DNA of 64,000 nt from Nemertoderma westbladi (lineage: Eukaryota; Xenacoelomorpha; Nemertodermatida; Nemertodermatidae). A program made the translations under genes and the position numbers. Below the pieces are notes generated by a model, which made no database searches, had not been told where the DNA came from, and was given only the letters and a program-made list of their open reading frames with translations. Position 1 is the first letter of the stretch, and each line of letters starts with the position of its first letter. Positions 11,801-27,400 of the stretch are shown piece by piece. The DNA is taken from NCBI GenBank assembly GCA_032718475.1, contig JAUCBJ010001037.1:1-64000 (forward strand), written 5' to 3'.

Positions 11801-14800
11801 CGTACTCACTAATAATCCTACTAGATCCGTACTCACTAATAGTCCTACTAGACTCACTAATAATCCTACTAGATCCGTACCCACTAATAGTCCTACTAGA
11901 TCCGTACTCACTAATAATCCTACTAGATCCGTACTCACTAATAATCCTACTAGATCCGTACTCACTAATAGTCCTACTAGATCCGTACTCACCAATAATC
12001 CTACTAGATCCGTACTCACTAATAGTCCTACTAGATCCGTACTCACTAATAGTCCTACTAGATCCGTACTCACTAATAGTCCTACTAGATCCGTACTCAC
12101 TAATAATCCTACTAGATCCGTATTCACTAATAATCCTACTAGATCCGTACTCACTAATAATTCTACTAGACTCACTAATAGTCCTACTAGATCCGTACTC
12201 ACTAATAATCATACTAGATCCGTACTCACTAATAATCATACTAGATCCGTACTCACTAATAATCCTACTAGATCCGTACTCACTAATAATCCTACTAGAT
12301 CCGTACTCACTAATAATCCTACTAGATCCGTACTCACTAATAATCCTACTAGATCCGTACTCACGTACTCACTAATAATCCTACTAGATCCGTACTCACT
12401 AATAATCCTACTAGATCCGTACTCACTAATAGTCCTACTAGATCCGTACTCACCAATAATCCTACTAGATCCGTACTCACTAATAGTCCTACTAGATCCG
12501 TACTCACTAATAGTCCTACTAGATCCGTACTCACTAATAGTCCTACTAGATCCGTACTCACTAATAATCCTACTAGATCCGTACTCACTAATAATCCTAC
12601 TAGATCCGTACTCACTAATAATCCTACTAGATCCGTACTCACTAATAATCCTACTAGATCCGTATTCACTAATAATCCTACTAGATCCGTACTCACTAAT
12701 AATTCTACTAGACTCACTAATAGTCCTACTAGATCCGTACTCACTAATAATCATACTAGATCCGTACTCACTAATAATCATACTAGATCCGTACTCACTA
12801 ATAATCCTACTAGATCCGTACTCACTAATAATCCTACTAGATCCGTACTCACTAATAATCCTACTAGATCCGTACTCACTAATAATCCTACTAGATCCGT
12901 ACTCACTAATAATCCTACTAGATCCGTATTCACTAATAATCCTACTAGATCCGTACTCACTAATAATTCTACTAGACTCACTAATAGTCCTACTAGATCC
13001 GTACTCACTAATAATCATACTAGATCCGTACTCACTAATAATCATACTAGATCCGTACTCACTAATAATCATACTAGATCCGTACTCACTAATAATCATA
13101 CTAGATCCGTACTCACTAATAATCCTACTAGATCCGTACTCACTAATAATCATACTAGATCCGTACTCACTAATAATCATACTAGATCCGTACTCACTAA
13201 TAATCCTACTAGATCCGTACTCACTAATAATCCTACTAGATCCGTACTCACTAATAGTCCTACTAGATCCGTACTCACTAATAATCATACTAGATCCGTA
13301 CTCACTAATAATCCTACTAGATCCGTACTCACTAATAATCCTACTAGATCCGTACTCACTAATAGTCCTACTAGATCCGTACTCACTAATAATCCTACTA
13401 GATCCGTACTCACTAATAATCCTACTAGATCCGTACTCACTAATAGTCCTACTAGATCCGTACTCACTAATAATCCTACTAGATCCGTACTCACTAGTAG
13501 TCCTACTAGATCCGTACTCACTAATAGTCCTACTAGATCCGTACTCACTAATAATCCTACTAGATCCGTACTCACTAATAATCCTACTAGATCCGTACTC
13601 ACTAACAATCCTACTAGATCCGTACTCACTAATAATCCTACTAGATCCGTACTCACTAATAATCCTACTAGATCCGTACCCACTAATAGTCCTACTAGAT
13701 CCGTACTCACTAATAATCATACTAGATCCGTACTCACTAATAATCCTACTAGATCCGTACCCACTAATAGTCCTACTAGATCCGTACTCACTAATAATCC
13801 TACTAGATCCGTACTCACTAATAATCCTACTAGATCCGTACCCACTAATAGTCCTACTAGATCCGTACTCACTAATAATCATACTAGATCCGTACTCACT
13901 AATAATCCTACTAGATCCGTACCCACTAATAGTCCTACTAGATCCGTACTCACTAATAATCATACTAGATCCGTACTCACTAATAATCATACTAGATCCG
14001 TACTCACCAATAGTCCTACTAGATCCGTACTCACTAATAATCCTACTAGATCCGTACTCACTAGTAGTCCTACTAGATCCGTACTCACTAATAATCCTAC
14101 TAGACCCGTACTCACTAATAATCCTACTAGATCCGTACTCACTAATAATCCTACTAGATCCGTACTCACTAATAGTCCTACTAGATCCGTACTCACTAAT
14201 ATTCCTACTAGATCCGTACTTACCAATAATCCTACTAGATCCGTACTCACTAATAATCCTACTAGATCCGTACTCACTAATAATCCTACTAGATCCGTAC
14301 TCACTAATAGTCCTACTAGATCCGTACTCACTAATAATCCTACTAGATCCGTACTCACTAATAAACCTACTAGATCCGTACTCACTAATAATCCTACTAA
14401 ATCCGTACTCACTAATAATCCTACTAGGTCCGTACTCACTAATATTCCTACTAGATCCGTACTCACTAATAATCCTACTAGATCCGTACTCACTAATAAT
14501 CCTACTAGATCCGTACTCACTAATAGTCCTACTAGATCCGTACTCACCAATAATCCTACTAGATCCGTACTCATTAATAATCCTACTAGATCCGTACTCA
14601 CTAATAGTCCTACTAGATCCGTACTCACTAATAATCCTACTAGATCCGTACTCACTAATAAACCTACTAGATCCGTACTCACTAATAATCCTACTAAATC
14701 CGTACTCACTAATAATCCTACTAGATCCGTACTCACTAATAGTCCTACTAGATCCGTACTCACTAATAATCCTACTAGATCCGTACTCACTAATAATCCT

Positions 14801-17800
14801 ACTAGATCCGTACTCACTAATAATCCTACTAGATCCGTACTCACTAATAATCCTACTAGATCCGTACTTACTAATAGTCCTACTAGACTCACTAATAATC
14901 CTACTAGATCCGTACTCACTAATAATCCTACTAGATCCGTACTCACTAATAATCCTACTAGATCCGTACTCACTAATAATCCTACTAGATCCGTACTCAC
15001 TAATAGTCCTACTAGACTCACTAATAATCCTACTAGATCCGTACTCACTAATAATCCTACTAGATCCGTACTCACTAATAATCCTACTAGATCCGTACTC
15101 ACTAATAATCCTACTAGATCCGTACTCACTAATAATCCTACTAGATCCGTACTCTCTAATAATCCTACTAGATCCGTACTCACTAATAATCCTACTAGAT
15201 CCGTACTCACTAATAATCCTACTAGATCCGTACTCACTAATAATCCTACTAGATCCGTACTCACTAATAATCCTACTAGATCCGTACTCACTAATAATCC
15301 TACTAGATCCGTACTCACTAATAATCCTACTAGATCCGTACTCACTAATAATCCTACTAAATCCGTACTCACTAATAGTCCTACTAGATCCGTACTCACT
15401 AATAATCCTACTAGATCCGTACTCACTAATAATCCTACTAGATCCGTACTCACTAATAATCCTACTAGATCCGTACTTACTAATAGTTCTACTAGACTCA
15501 CTAATAATCCTACTAGATCCGTACTCACTAATAAACCTACTAGATCCGTACTCACTAATAATCCTACTAGATCCGTACTCACTAATAATCCTACTAGATC
15601 CGTACTCACTAATAATCCTACTAAATCCGTACTCACTAATAGTCCTACTAGATCCGTACTCACTAATAATCCTACTAGATCCGTACTCACTAATAATCCT
15701 ACTAGACTCACTAATAATCCTACTAGATCCGTACTCACTAATAATCCTACTAGATCCGTACTCACTAATAATCCTACTAGATCCGTACTCACTAATAGTC
15801 CTACTAGATCCGTACTCACTAATAATCCTACTAGATCCGTACTCACTAATAGTCCTACTAGATCCGTACTCACTAATAGTCCTACTAGACTCACTAATAA
15901 TCCTACTAGATCCGTACTCACTAATAAACCTACTAGATCCGTACTCACTAATAATCCTACTAGATCCGTACTCACTAATAATCCTACTAGATCCGTACTC
16001 ACTAATAATCCTACTAAATCCGTACTCACTAATAGTCCTACTAGATCCGTACTCACTAATAATCCTACTAGATCCGTACTCACTAATAGTCCTACTAGAC
16101 TCACTAATAATCCTACTAGATCCGTACTCACTAATAATCCTACTAGATCCGTACTCACTAATAATCCTACTAGATCCGTACTCACTAATAATCCTACTAG
16201 ATCCGTACTCACTAATAATCCTACTAGATCCGTACTCACTAATAGTCCTACTAGACTCACTAATAATCCTACTAGATCCGTACTCACTAATAATCCTACT
16301 AGATCCGTACTCACTAATAATCCTACTTGATCCGTACTCACTAATAATCCTACTAGATCCGTACTCACTAATAATCCTACTAGATCCGTACTTACTAATA
16401 ATCCTATTAGATCCGTACTCACTAATAATCCTACTAGATCCGTACTCACTAATAATCCTACTAGATCCGTACTCACTAATAATCCTACTAGATCCGTACT
16501 CACTAATAATCCTTCTAGATCCATACTCACTTGTAGTCCTACTAGATCCGTACTCACTAATAATCCTACTAGATCCGTACTCACTAATAATCCTACTAGA
16601 TCCGTACTCACTAATAATCATACTAGATCCGTACTCACTAATAATCCTACTATATCCGTACTCACTAATAATCCTACTAGATCCGTACTCACTAATAATC
16701 CTACTAGATCCGTACTCACTAATATTCCTACTAGATCCGTACTTACCAATAATCCTACTAGATCCGTACTCACTAATAATCCTACTAGATCCGTACTCAC
16801 TAATAGTCCTACTAGAATCACTAATAATCCTACTAGATCCGTACTCACTAATAATCCTACTAGATCCGTACTCACTAATAATCCTACTTGATCCGTATTC
16901 ACTAATAATCCTACTAGATCCGTACTCACTAATAATCCTACTAGATCCGTACTCACTAATAATCCTACTAGATCCGTACTTACTAATAGTCCTACTAGAC
17001 TCACTAATAATCCTACTAGATCCGTACTCACTAATAAACCTACTAGATCCGTACTCACTAATAATCCTACTAGACTCACTAATAATCCTACTAGATCCGT
17101 ACTCACTAATAATCCTACTAGATCCGTACTCACTAATAATCCTACTAGATCCGTACTTACTAATAATCCTATTAGATCCGTACTCACTAATAATCCTACT
17201 AAATCCGTACTCACTAATAGTCCTACTAGATCCGTACTCACTAATAATCCTACTAGATCCGTACTCACTAATAATCCTACTAGATCCGTACTCACTAATA
17301 ATCCTACTAGATCCGTACTTACTAATAGTCCTACTAGACTCACTAATAATCCTACTAGATCCGTACTCACTAATAAACCTACTAGATCCGTACTCACTAA
17401 TAATCCTACTAGATCCGTACTCACTAATAATCCTACTAGATCCGTACTCACTAATAATCCTACTAAATCCGTACTCACTAATAGTCCTACTAGATCCGTA
17501 CTCACTAATAATCCTACTAGATCCGTACTCACTAATAGTCCTACTAGACTCACTAATAATCCTACTAGATCCGTACTCACTAATAATCCTACTAGATCCG
17601 TACTCACTAATAATCCTACTAGATCCGTACTCACTAATAATCCTACTAGATCCGTACTCACTAATAATCCTACTAGATCCGTACTCACTAATAATCCTAC
17701 TAGATCCGTACTCACTAATAATCCTACTAGATCCGTACTCACTAATAATCCTACTAGACTCACTAATAATCCTACTAGATCCGTACTCACTAATAATCCT

Positions 17801-20800
17801 ACTAGATCCGTACTCACTAATAATCCTACTAGATCCGTACTCACTAATAGTCCTACTAGATCCGTACTCACTAATAATCCTACTAGATCCGTACTCACTA
17901 ATAGTCCTACTAGATCCGTACTCACTAATAGTCCTACTAGACTCACTAATAATCCTACTAGATCCGTACTCACTAATAAACCTACTAGATCCGTACTCAC
18001 TAATAATCCTACTAGATCCGTACTCACTAATAATCCTACTAGATCCGTACTCACTAATAATCCTACTAAATCCGTACTCACTAATAGTCCTACTAGATCC
18101 GTACTCACTAATAATCCTACTAGATCCGTACTCACTAATAGTCCTACTAGACTCACTAATAATCCTACTAGATCCGTACTCACTAATAATCCTACTAGAT
18201 CCGTACTCACTAATAATCCTACTAGATCCGTACTCACTAATAATCCTACTAGATCCGTACTCACTAATAATCCTACTAGATCCGTACTCACTAATAGTCC
18301 TACTAGACTCACTAATAATCCTACTAGATCCGTACTCACTAATAATCCTACTAGATCCGTACTCACTAATAATCCTACTTGATCCGTACTCACTAATAAT
18401 CCTACTAGATCCGTACTCACTAATAATCCTACTAGATCCGTACTTACTAATAATCCTACTAGATCCGTACTCACTAATAATCCTACTAGATCCGTACTCA
18501 CTAATAATCCTACTAGATCCGTACTCACTAATAATCCTACTAGATCCGTACTCACTAATAATCCTTCTAGATCCATACTCACTTGTAGTCCTACTAGATC
18601 CGTACTCACTAATAATCCTACTAGATCCGTACTCACTAATAATCCTACTAGATCCGTACTCACTAATAATCATACTAGATCCGTACTCACTAATAATCCT
18701 ACTATATCCGTACTCACTAATAATCCTACTAGATCCGTACTCACTAATAATCCTACTAGATCCGTACTCACTAATATTCCTACTAGATCCGTACTTACCA
18801 ATAATCCTACTAGATCCGTACTCACTAATAATCCTACTAGATCCGTACTCACTAATAGTCCTACTAGAATCACTAATAATCCTACTAGATCCGTACTCAC
18901 TAATAATCCTACTAGATCCGTACTCACTAATAATCCTACTTGATCCGTACTCACTAATAATCCTACTAGACTCACTAATAATCCTACTAGACTCACTAAT
19001 AATCCTACTAGATCCGTACTCACTAATAATCCTTCTAGATCCATACTCACTTGTAGTCCTACTAGATCCGTGCTCACTAATAATCCTACTAGATCCGTAC
19101 TCACTAATAATCCTACTAGATCCGTACTCACTAATATTCCTACTAGATCCGTACTTACCAATAATCCTACTAGATCCGTACTCACTAATAATCCTACTAG
19201 ATCCGTACTCACTAATAGTCCTACTAGATCCGTACTCACTAATAATCCTACTAGATCCGTACTCACTAATAGTCCTACTAGATCCGTACTCACTAATAAT
19301 CCTACTAGATCCGTACTCACTAATAATCCTACTAGATCCGTACTCACTAATAGTCCTACTAGATCCGTACTCACTAATAATCCTACTAGATCCGTACTCA
19401 CTAATAATCCTACTAGATCCGTACTCACTAATAATCCTACTAGATCCGTACTCACTAATAATCCTACTAGATCCGTACTCACTAATAATCCTACTAGATC
19501 CGTACTCACTAATAATCCTACTAGATCCGTACTCACTAATAGTCCTACTAGATCCGTACTCACTAATAATCCTACTAGATCCGTACTCACTAATAATCCT
19601 ACTAGATCCGTACTCACTAATAATCCTACTAGATCCGTACTCACTAATAATCCTACTAGATCCGTACTCACTAATAGTCCTACTAGATCCGTACTCACTA
19701 ATAATCCTACTAGATCCGTACTCACTAATAATCCTACTAGATCCGTACTCACTAATAATCCTACTAGATCCGTACTCACTAATAATCCTACTAGATCCGT
19801 ACTCACTAATAATCCTACTAGATCCGTACTCACTAATAATCCTACTAGATCCGTACTCACTAATAATCCTACTAGATCCGTACTCACTAATAGTCCTACT
19901 AGATCCGTACTCACTAATAATCCTACTAGATCCGTACTCACTAATAATCCTACTAGATCCGTACTCACTAATAATCCTACTAGATCCGTACTCACTAATA
20001 ATCCTACTAGATCCGTACTCACTAATAATCCTACTAGATCCGTACTCACTAATAATCCTACTAGATCCGTACTCACTAATAATCCTACTAGATCCGTACT
20101 CACTAATAGTCCTACTAGATCCGTACTCACTAATAATCCTACTAGATCCGTACTCACTAATAATCCTACTAGATCCGTACTCACTAATAGTCCTACTAGA
20201 TCCGTACTCACTAATAATCCTACTAGATCCGTACTCACTAATAATCCTACTAGATCCGTACTCACTAATAATCCTACTAGATCCGTACTCACTAATAATC
20301 CTACTAGATCCGTACTCACTAATAATCCTACTAGATCCGTACTCACTAATAATCCTACTAGATCCGTACTCACTAATAATCCTACTAGATCCGTACTCAC
20401 TAATAATCCTACTAGATCCGTACTCACTAATAATCCTACTAGATCCGTACTCACTAATAGTCCTACTAGATCCGTACTCACTAATAATCCTACTTGATCC
20501 GTACTCACTAATAATCCTACTAGATCCGTACTCACTAATAATCCTACTAGATCCGTACTCACTAATAATCCTACTAGATCCGTACTCACTAATAATCCTA
20601 CTAGATCCGTACTCACTAATAATCCTACTAGATCCGTACTCACTAATAGTCCTACTAGATCCGTACTCACTAATAATCCTACTAGATCCGTACTCACTAA
20701 TAGTCCTACTAGACTCACTAATAATCCTACTAGATCCGTACTCACTAATAATCCTACTAGATCCGTACTCACTAATAATCCTACTAGATCCGTACTCACT

Positions 20801-23800
20801 AATAGTCCTACTAGACTCACTAATAATCCTACTAGATCCGTACTCACTAATAATCCTACTAGATCCGTACTCACTAATAATCCTACTAGATCCGTACTCA
20901 CTAATAATCCTACTAGATCCGTACTTACTAATAATCCTACTAGATCCGTACTCACTAATAATCCTACTAGATCCGTACTCACTAATAATCCTACTAGATC
21001 CGTACTCACTAATAATCCTACTAGATCCGTACTCACTAATAATCCTACTAGATCCGTACTCACTAATAATCCTACTAGATCCGTACTCACTAATAATCCT
21101 ACTAGATCCGTACTCACTAATAATCCTACTAGATCCGTACTCACTAATAATCCTACTAGATCCGTACTCACTAATAATCCTACTAGATCCGTACTCACTA
21201 ATAATCCTACTAAATCCGTACTCACTAATAATCCTACTAGATCCGTACTCACTAATAGTCCTACTAGATCCGTACTCACTAATAATCCTACTAGATCCGT
21301 ACTCACTAATAATCCTACTAGATCCGTACTCACTAATAATCCTACTAAATCCGTACTCACTAATAATCCTACTAGATCCGTACTCACTAATAGTCCTACT
21401 AGATCCGTACTCACTAATAATCCTACTAGATCCGTACTCACTAATAATCCTACTAGATCCGTACTCACTAATAATCCTACTAGATCCGTACTCACTAATA
21501 ATCCTACTAGATCCGTACTCACTAATAGTCCTACTAGATCCGTACTCACTAATAATCCTACTAGATCCGTACTCACTAATAGTCCTACTAGATCCGTACT
21601 CACTAATAATCCTACTAGATCCGTACTCACTAATAGTCCTACTAGACTCACTAATAATCCTACTAGATCCGTACTCACTAATAATCCTACTAGATCCGTA
21701 CTCACTAATAATCCTACTAGATCCGTACTCACTAATAATCCTACTAGATCCGTACTCACTAATAATCCTACTAGATCCGTACTCACTAATAATCCTACTA
21801 GATCCGTACTCACTAATAATCCTACTAGATCCGTACTCACTAATAATCCTACTAGATCCGTACTCACTAATAGTCCTACTAGATCCGTACTCACTAATAA
21901 TCCTACTAGATCCGTACTCACTAATAATCCTACTAGATCCGTACTCACTAATAATCCTACTAGATCCGTACTCACTAATAGTCCTACTAGATCCGTACTC
22001 ACTAATAATCCTACTAGATCCGTACTCACGAATAATCCTATTAGATCCGTACTCACTAATAGTCCTACTAGATCCGTACTCACTAATAATCCTATTAGAT
22101 CCGTACTCACTAATAATCCTACTAGATCTGTACTCACTAATAATCCTACTAGATCCGTACTCACTAATAATCCTATTAGATCCGTACTCACTAATAGTCC
22201 TGCTAGATCCGTACTCATTAATAATCCTACTAGATCCGTACTCACTAATAATCCTACTAGATCCGTACTCACTAATAATCCTACTAGATCCGTACACACT
22301 AATAGTCCTACTAGATCCGTACTCACTAATAATCCTACTAGATCCGTACTCACTAATAATCCTACTAGATCCGTACTCACTAATAATCCTACTAGATCCG
22401 TACTCACTAATAATCCTACTAGATCCGTACTCACTAATAATCCTACTAGATCCGTACTCACTAATAGTCCTACTAGATCCGTACTCACTAATAGTCCTAC
22501 TAGATCCGTACTCACTAATAGTCCTACTAGATCCGTACTCACTAATAATCCTACTAGATCCGTACTCACTAATAATCCTACTAGATCCGTACTCACTAAT
22601 AATCATACTAGATCCGTACTCACCAATAATCCTACTAGATCCGTACTCACTAATAATCCTACTAGATCCGTACTCACTAATAATCCTACTAGATCCGTAC
22701 TCACTAATAATCATACTAGATCCGTACTCACCAATAATCCTACTAGATCCGTACTCACTAATAATCCTACTAGATCCGTACTCACTAATAATCCTACTAG
22801 ATCCGTACTCACCAATAATCCTACTAGATCCGTACTCACTAATAATCCTACTAGATCCGTACTCACTAATAATCCTACTAGATCCGTACTCACTAATAAT
22901 CCTACTAGATCCGTACTCACTAATAGTCCTACTAGATCCGTACTCACTAATAGTCCTACTAGATCCGTACTCACTAATAGTCCTACTAGATCCGTACTCA
23001 CTAATAGTCCTACTAGATCCGTACTCACTAATAATCCTACTAGATCCGTACTCACTAATAATCCTACTAGATCCGTACTCACTAATAATCCTACTAGATC
23101 CGTACTCACTAATAGTCCCACTAGATCCGTACTACTAATAATCCTAGTAGATCCGTACTCACTAATAATCCTACTAGACTCACTAATAATCCTACTAGAT
23201 CCGTACTCACTAATAGTCCTACTAGATCCGTACTCACTAATAATCCTACTAGATCCGTACTCACTAATAGTCCTACTAGATCCGTACTCACTAATAATCC
23301 TACTAGATCCGTACTCACTAATAATCCTACTAGATCCGTACTCACTAATAGTCCTACTAGATCCGTACTCACTAATAGTCCTACTAGATCCGTACTCACT
23401 AATAGTCCTACTAGATCCGTACTCACTAATAGTCCTACTAGATCCGTACTCACTAATAGTCCTACTAGATCCGTACTCACTAATAGTCCTACTAGATCCG
23501 TACTCACTAATAATCCTACTAGATCCGTACTCACTAATAGTCCTACTAGATCCGTACTCACTAATAGTCCTACTAGATCCGTACTCACTAATAGTCCTAC
23601 TAGATCCGTACTCACTAATAGTCCTACTAGATCCGTACTCACTAATAGTCCTTCTAGATCCGTACTCACTAATAATCCTACTAGATCCGTACTCACTAAT
23701 AGTCCTACTAGATCCGTACCCACTAATAATCCTACTAGATCCGTACTCACTAATAATCCTACTAGATCCGTACTCACTAATAATCCTACTAGATCCGTAC

Positions 23801-24176
23801 CCACTAATAATCCTACTAGATCCGTACTCACTAATAGTCCTACTAGATCCGTACCCACTAATAATCCTACTAGATCCGTACTCACTAATAATCCTACTAG
23901 ATCCGTACTCACTAATAATCCTACTAGATCCGTACCCACTAATAATCCTACTAGATCCGTACTCACTAATAATCCTACTAGATCCGTACTCACTAATAAT
24001 CCTACTAGATCCGTACTCACTAATAATCCTACTAGATCCGTACCCACTAATAATCCTACTAGATCCGTACTCACTAATAGTCCTACTAGATCCGTACCCA
24101 CTAATAATCCTACTAGATCCGTACTCACTAATAATCCTACTAGATCCGTACTCACTAATAGTCCTACTAGATCCGT
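8846..24176. repeat. array A: 27-bp minisatellite, main block
   Basis: Tandem copies of a 27-bp unit, plus strand core CTCACTAATAATCCTACTAG followed by ATCCGTA. The common variants are AATAGTCC for AATAATCC, CCACT for TCACT, AATCAT for AATCCT, and a 21-bp unit lacking ATCCGT. Nearly all length changes are multiples of 3. Four of the six frames of the unit lack stops, so the array is open for thousands of codons in several overlapping frames on both strands. Exceptions are an 8-bp partial duplication near 12361 and a one-base loss near 23133. Longer periods overlie the unit (about 834 bp near 9.6-10.5 kb and 2052 bp near 16.6-18.7 kb). I call it a satellite, not a gene. Confidence 0.97.
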
Positions 24177-24379
24177 TGTAATCTTCCCCAATCCCGCTGT
24201 CGGCAGTTAATAAGAATATAATATACATAAATGCATTTTAGTCGACTATATTAATATCAACAATTAATCTCTATAATACTGCAGTATGTCATTCCAAATA
24301 CAACACCGTACCGGTACCACTCCTACAGTCCTACACTGTACAATATAAATTCTTACTACAGATAATAATTCTTACTACA
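24177..24379 (-). repeat. 3' LTR of the Ty3/Gypsy element
   Basis: 203 bp with TG...CA ends, same sequence by eye as the other LTR. It is the 3' LTR because the element reads on the minus strand. It lies next to the polypurine tract. Confidence 0.93.
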
Positions 24380-24390
24380 ATACCCCTCCG
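24380..24390 (-). other. polypurine tract
   Basis: CGGAGGGGTAT on the minus strand lies directly against the 3' LTR, where the plus-strand DNA primer of an LTR element is expected. Confidence 0.75.
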
Positions 24391-24409
24391 ATCAGACGCG
24401 GAGCGTCAT

Positions 24410-27400
24410 TTATATTGAAAATATTTCATTTTTATTTAAATTAAAATTAACTTTATTGTACACTCGACCAGATCTCGTTTGTGAAGGAATATTTTGGGAT
24501 GAATTTCTCAAGAATTTATTACAATCATTGGTCAATATATTACTTTTAGTTTTGGATGGAAGTAATTTGGCCGTGAAATCATTTATTTCGGTGTCTTGAT
24601 TAGCAATAAATGCTGGTTTTGTTCGATCTATGGATACTTTCTGGAGTTTTCCATTTATTTCAATGGTCACAGTTTTATTATCTCTTTCTTGTATTTTGTA
24701 TGGCCCTGTATAACGATCACTTAAGGATGACTTGCGGCGTTCCTTTCTTAGCCACACCTGTTTCACCGAGTCCATAGAAGCAGGAATATATGATGGTTTA
24801 TTGTGTTTTCTTTCTGGAATTGCAAACGAATTTACTGATTTCATCAGATCCTCCATGAATTTCGGTAAGTTATCTATATCTCTTTCAGAGTTCGTTGGTA
24901 TGAAATATTGTTGAGGTAAGTCTACTGTTCCACCATAAACTAATTGTGTTGGGCTGTATCCCTCATCATTTGCTAAACTAGATCTCAGTCCCAACATTAT
25001 TAATGGTAGTGAATCCGACCAGGTTTGAGTTTTCTCCGTGTGAGTTCGTAATGCATTCTTTAGAGTTCGATGCCATCTTTCTATAGCCCCATTACACTGT
25101 GGGTGATAGCTGGTTGTTCTAGAACGTTGTATTCCTAATAATTTCATTACCTCAGACCATACTTGGGATTCAAACTGAGTACCCCTGTCCGAGATCAATT
25201 CTCTTGGAACTCCAAATCTAGTAATCCATGTTTTTATTAGTGCTTTTGCTACAATTTCTGCGTCTATTCGACTTGTAGGGACAGCTTCTGGCCATCTGGT
25301 GAATCTGTCTATCATTGTTACTATATATTGATTTCCTTTGGAAGGTGGTAGAGGGCCAACAATGTCGATATGTATTGTTTGAAAACGTCCAGTCGTCGGA
25401 ATTGTTCCCACTGGAGCTTTTGTATGTCTTATTACTTTGCACTGCTGGCAACGTACGCATTCTTTACACCATTTTTGCACATCCTTCCGGATTCCAGGCC
25501 AAATATATTTATCCGATATCAATTTAAGAGTAGCTTTATTACCAGTATGAGCCAATTCATGGAGTTGTTTAAAGATTTGACATCTCATTGTAGTTGGAAC
25601 ATATGGCCGTAAGTATTTATTTCTGGCATCACACCATATACTGGAATCTCCAATTCGAAATTTCATCGTTGGTAAAGAAGTTTTTTGTAAATAATTTATT
25701 AGATCCGTATCTCTTGCCTGACTTTCAGCCAGTGTTTTATCAAACTCTACAGTTACAGCAGCTGTACTTCTGGATAATGCATCGGCCACAACGTTTAAAC
25801 TGCCAGATACATGAGAAATATTACAATCGAATTCCGAAATGTATGATAACCATCTCGCCTGCTGAGGTGTAGGATTTTTCATATTTAATGCATATACCAA
25901 TGATTTATGATCGGTTTTAATTTCAAAATCTGTTCCCATTAACCATTTAAAGTGTTTCAAAGCCATATAGACAGATAATAACTCGCGATCGAAAGTCGAT
26001 TTTCGAGATTCAGTAGCCGTAAATTTAGCTGAAAAGAATGCTACTGGTTCCTTGACATTATTAACCGCAACCTGATGCAACACAGCACCTGCTGCTACAT
26101 CGGATGCATCAGTTGCCAACTCCAACTTAGTGTTTGATCGTGGAAAAGCTAAAGTAACAGAATTTCGTAATGCTTCTTTCAATTTATTGAATGCGTCTAT
26201 AGATTTTTCTGTCCATTCCAGTTTTGCGTTATTTTTACCTTTTACTCTAGTCATATCAGTTAATGGAGTAGCAGTGCCTGAAAAATGTGGAACAAATTTG
26301 TGGTAAAATCCACACATTCCGAGGAACCTTTTCAATGACTTTGTGGTAACTGGTCTTTCAAATTTAGAAATTGCGTCTATTTGTTCTGGAAGTGGTTTTA
26401 TTCCATCAGCCGAAATCCAGACACCAACAAATTTTACACCTGTACAGAAAAATTTGCACTTTTCAGGCTTTAATTTCAGGCCGAATTCAGCTAATTTACT
26501 GAGAACGCTCTTTAAATGTTTTAGATGTTCTTCACACGATTTACTTGAAACTAGCACATCATCAAGGTAAACCCATGTATATGGTGTATCCTGTAACACA
26601 GAATCCATCAGTCTTTGAAAAGTTTTTGAAGCATTCCGTAAACCATAAGGCATTCTTTTGAAAATAAATAAGCCAAAAGGAGTTACAACTGCTGCTTTTG
26701 GTTGGTCAACCTTCGCAATTGGAATTTGCGTATAGGCAGCTGTCAAATCTAATTTTGAAAATATTGTACATCCATGTAAATTACTTGTCAAATCATTTAA
26801 ATTGGGCATCGGATATTGGTCAGGAATAGTTTGTGCATTTAAACAACGAAAATCACCACAGGCTCTCCATGGTGTACTCGTAGAATTTGGTTGGGGAGCC
26901 ATATGAAGGGGAGTTGCATATTCAGACTCTCCACGGTAACACACACCTTGTTCTTCCCATTTTTTAAAAGTTTCTTTGGCTATATCTAAACGTGAACCAA
27001 ATAAACGACGAGGTTTAGAATAAGCTGGGGGTCCTTTGGTCAAAATATTATGCTCAATATTATGTTTTACAGGTTCTTTCACATCAATTGGGGTAAATAA
27101 TTCGGGGTGATTATTTAATATGTCCAAAACTTTATCGTAGTACACAGGATTTTCTACAGTAATCCTCTGTACAGATGGTTCAGGATTAGTATGTTTGTTT
27201 GTTTTCTTATTGTGGTTTGCATTCCATTTTCCAGACGGCGCTTTAACCCAGGATAATGGAATTATTCTATCATTTACACAATCCACCAAAAGTTGATTGT
27301 GTTTTAAAAAATCAGCTCCTAAAATTGGCTGTGATACATCGCACACATAAAATTCCCAGGAATATTCACTATTATTTAATTCTGGAATTTTAAAATTAAT

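Noticed and set aside
19070-20497. Plus-strand 475-codon ORF in array A
   Set aside because: The same repeat unit read on the other strand (LTNNPTRSV). No gene-like ends.
8835-24228. Giant minus-strand ORFs of 1134, 3492 and 505 codons, and nested ORFs up to 1308 codons, as repeat proteins
   Set aside because: They are overlapping frames of one 27-bp stop-free unit. Several frames are open at once on both strands, and there is no unique N- or C-terminal domain.
24732-26570. Plus-strand ORFs of 60-92 codons
   Set aside because: Antisense shadows of the Ty3/Gypsy Pol gene.
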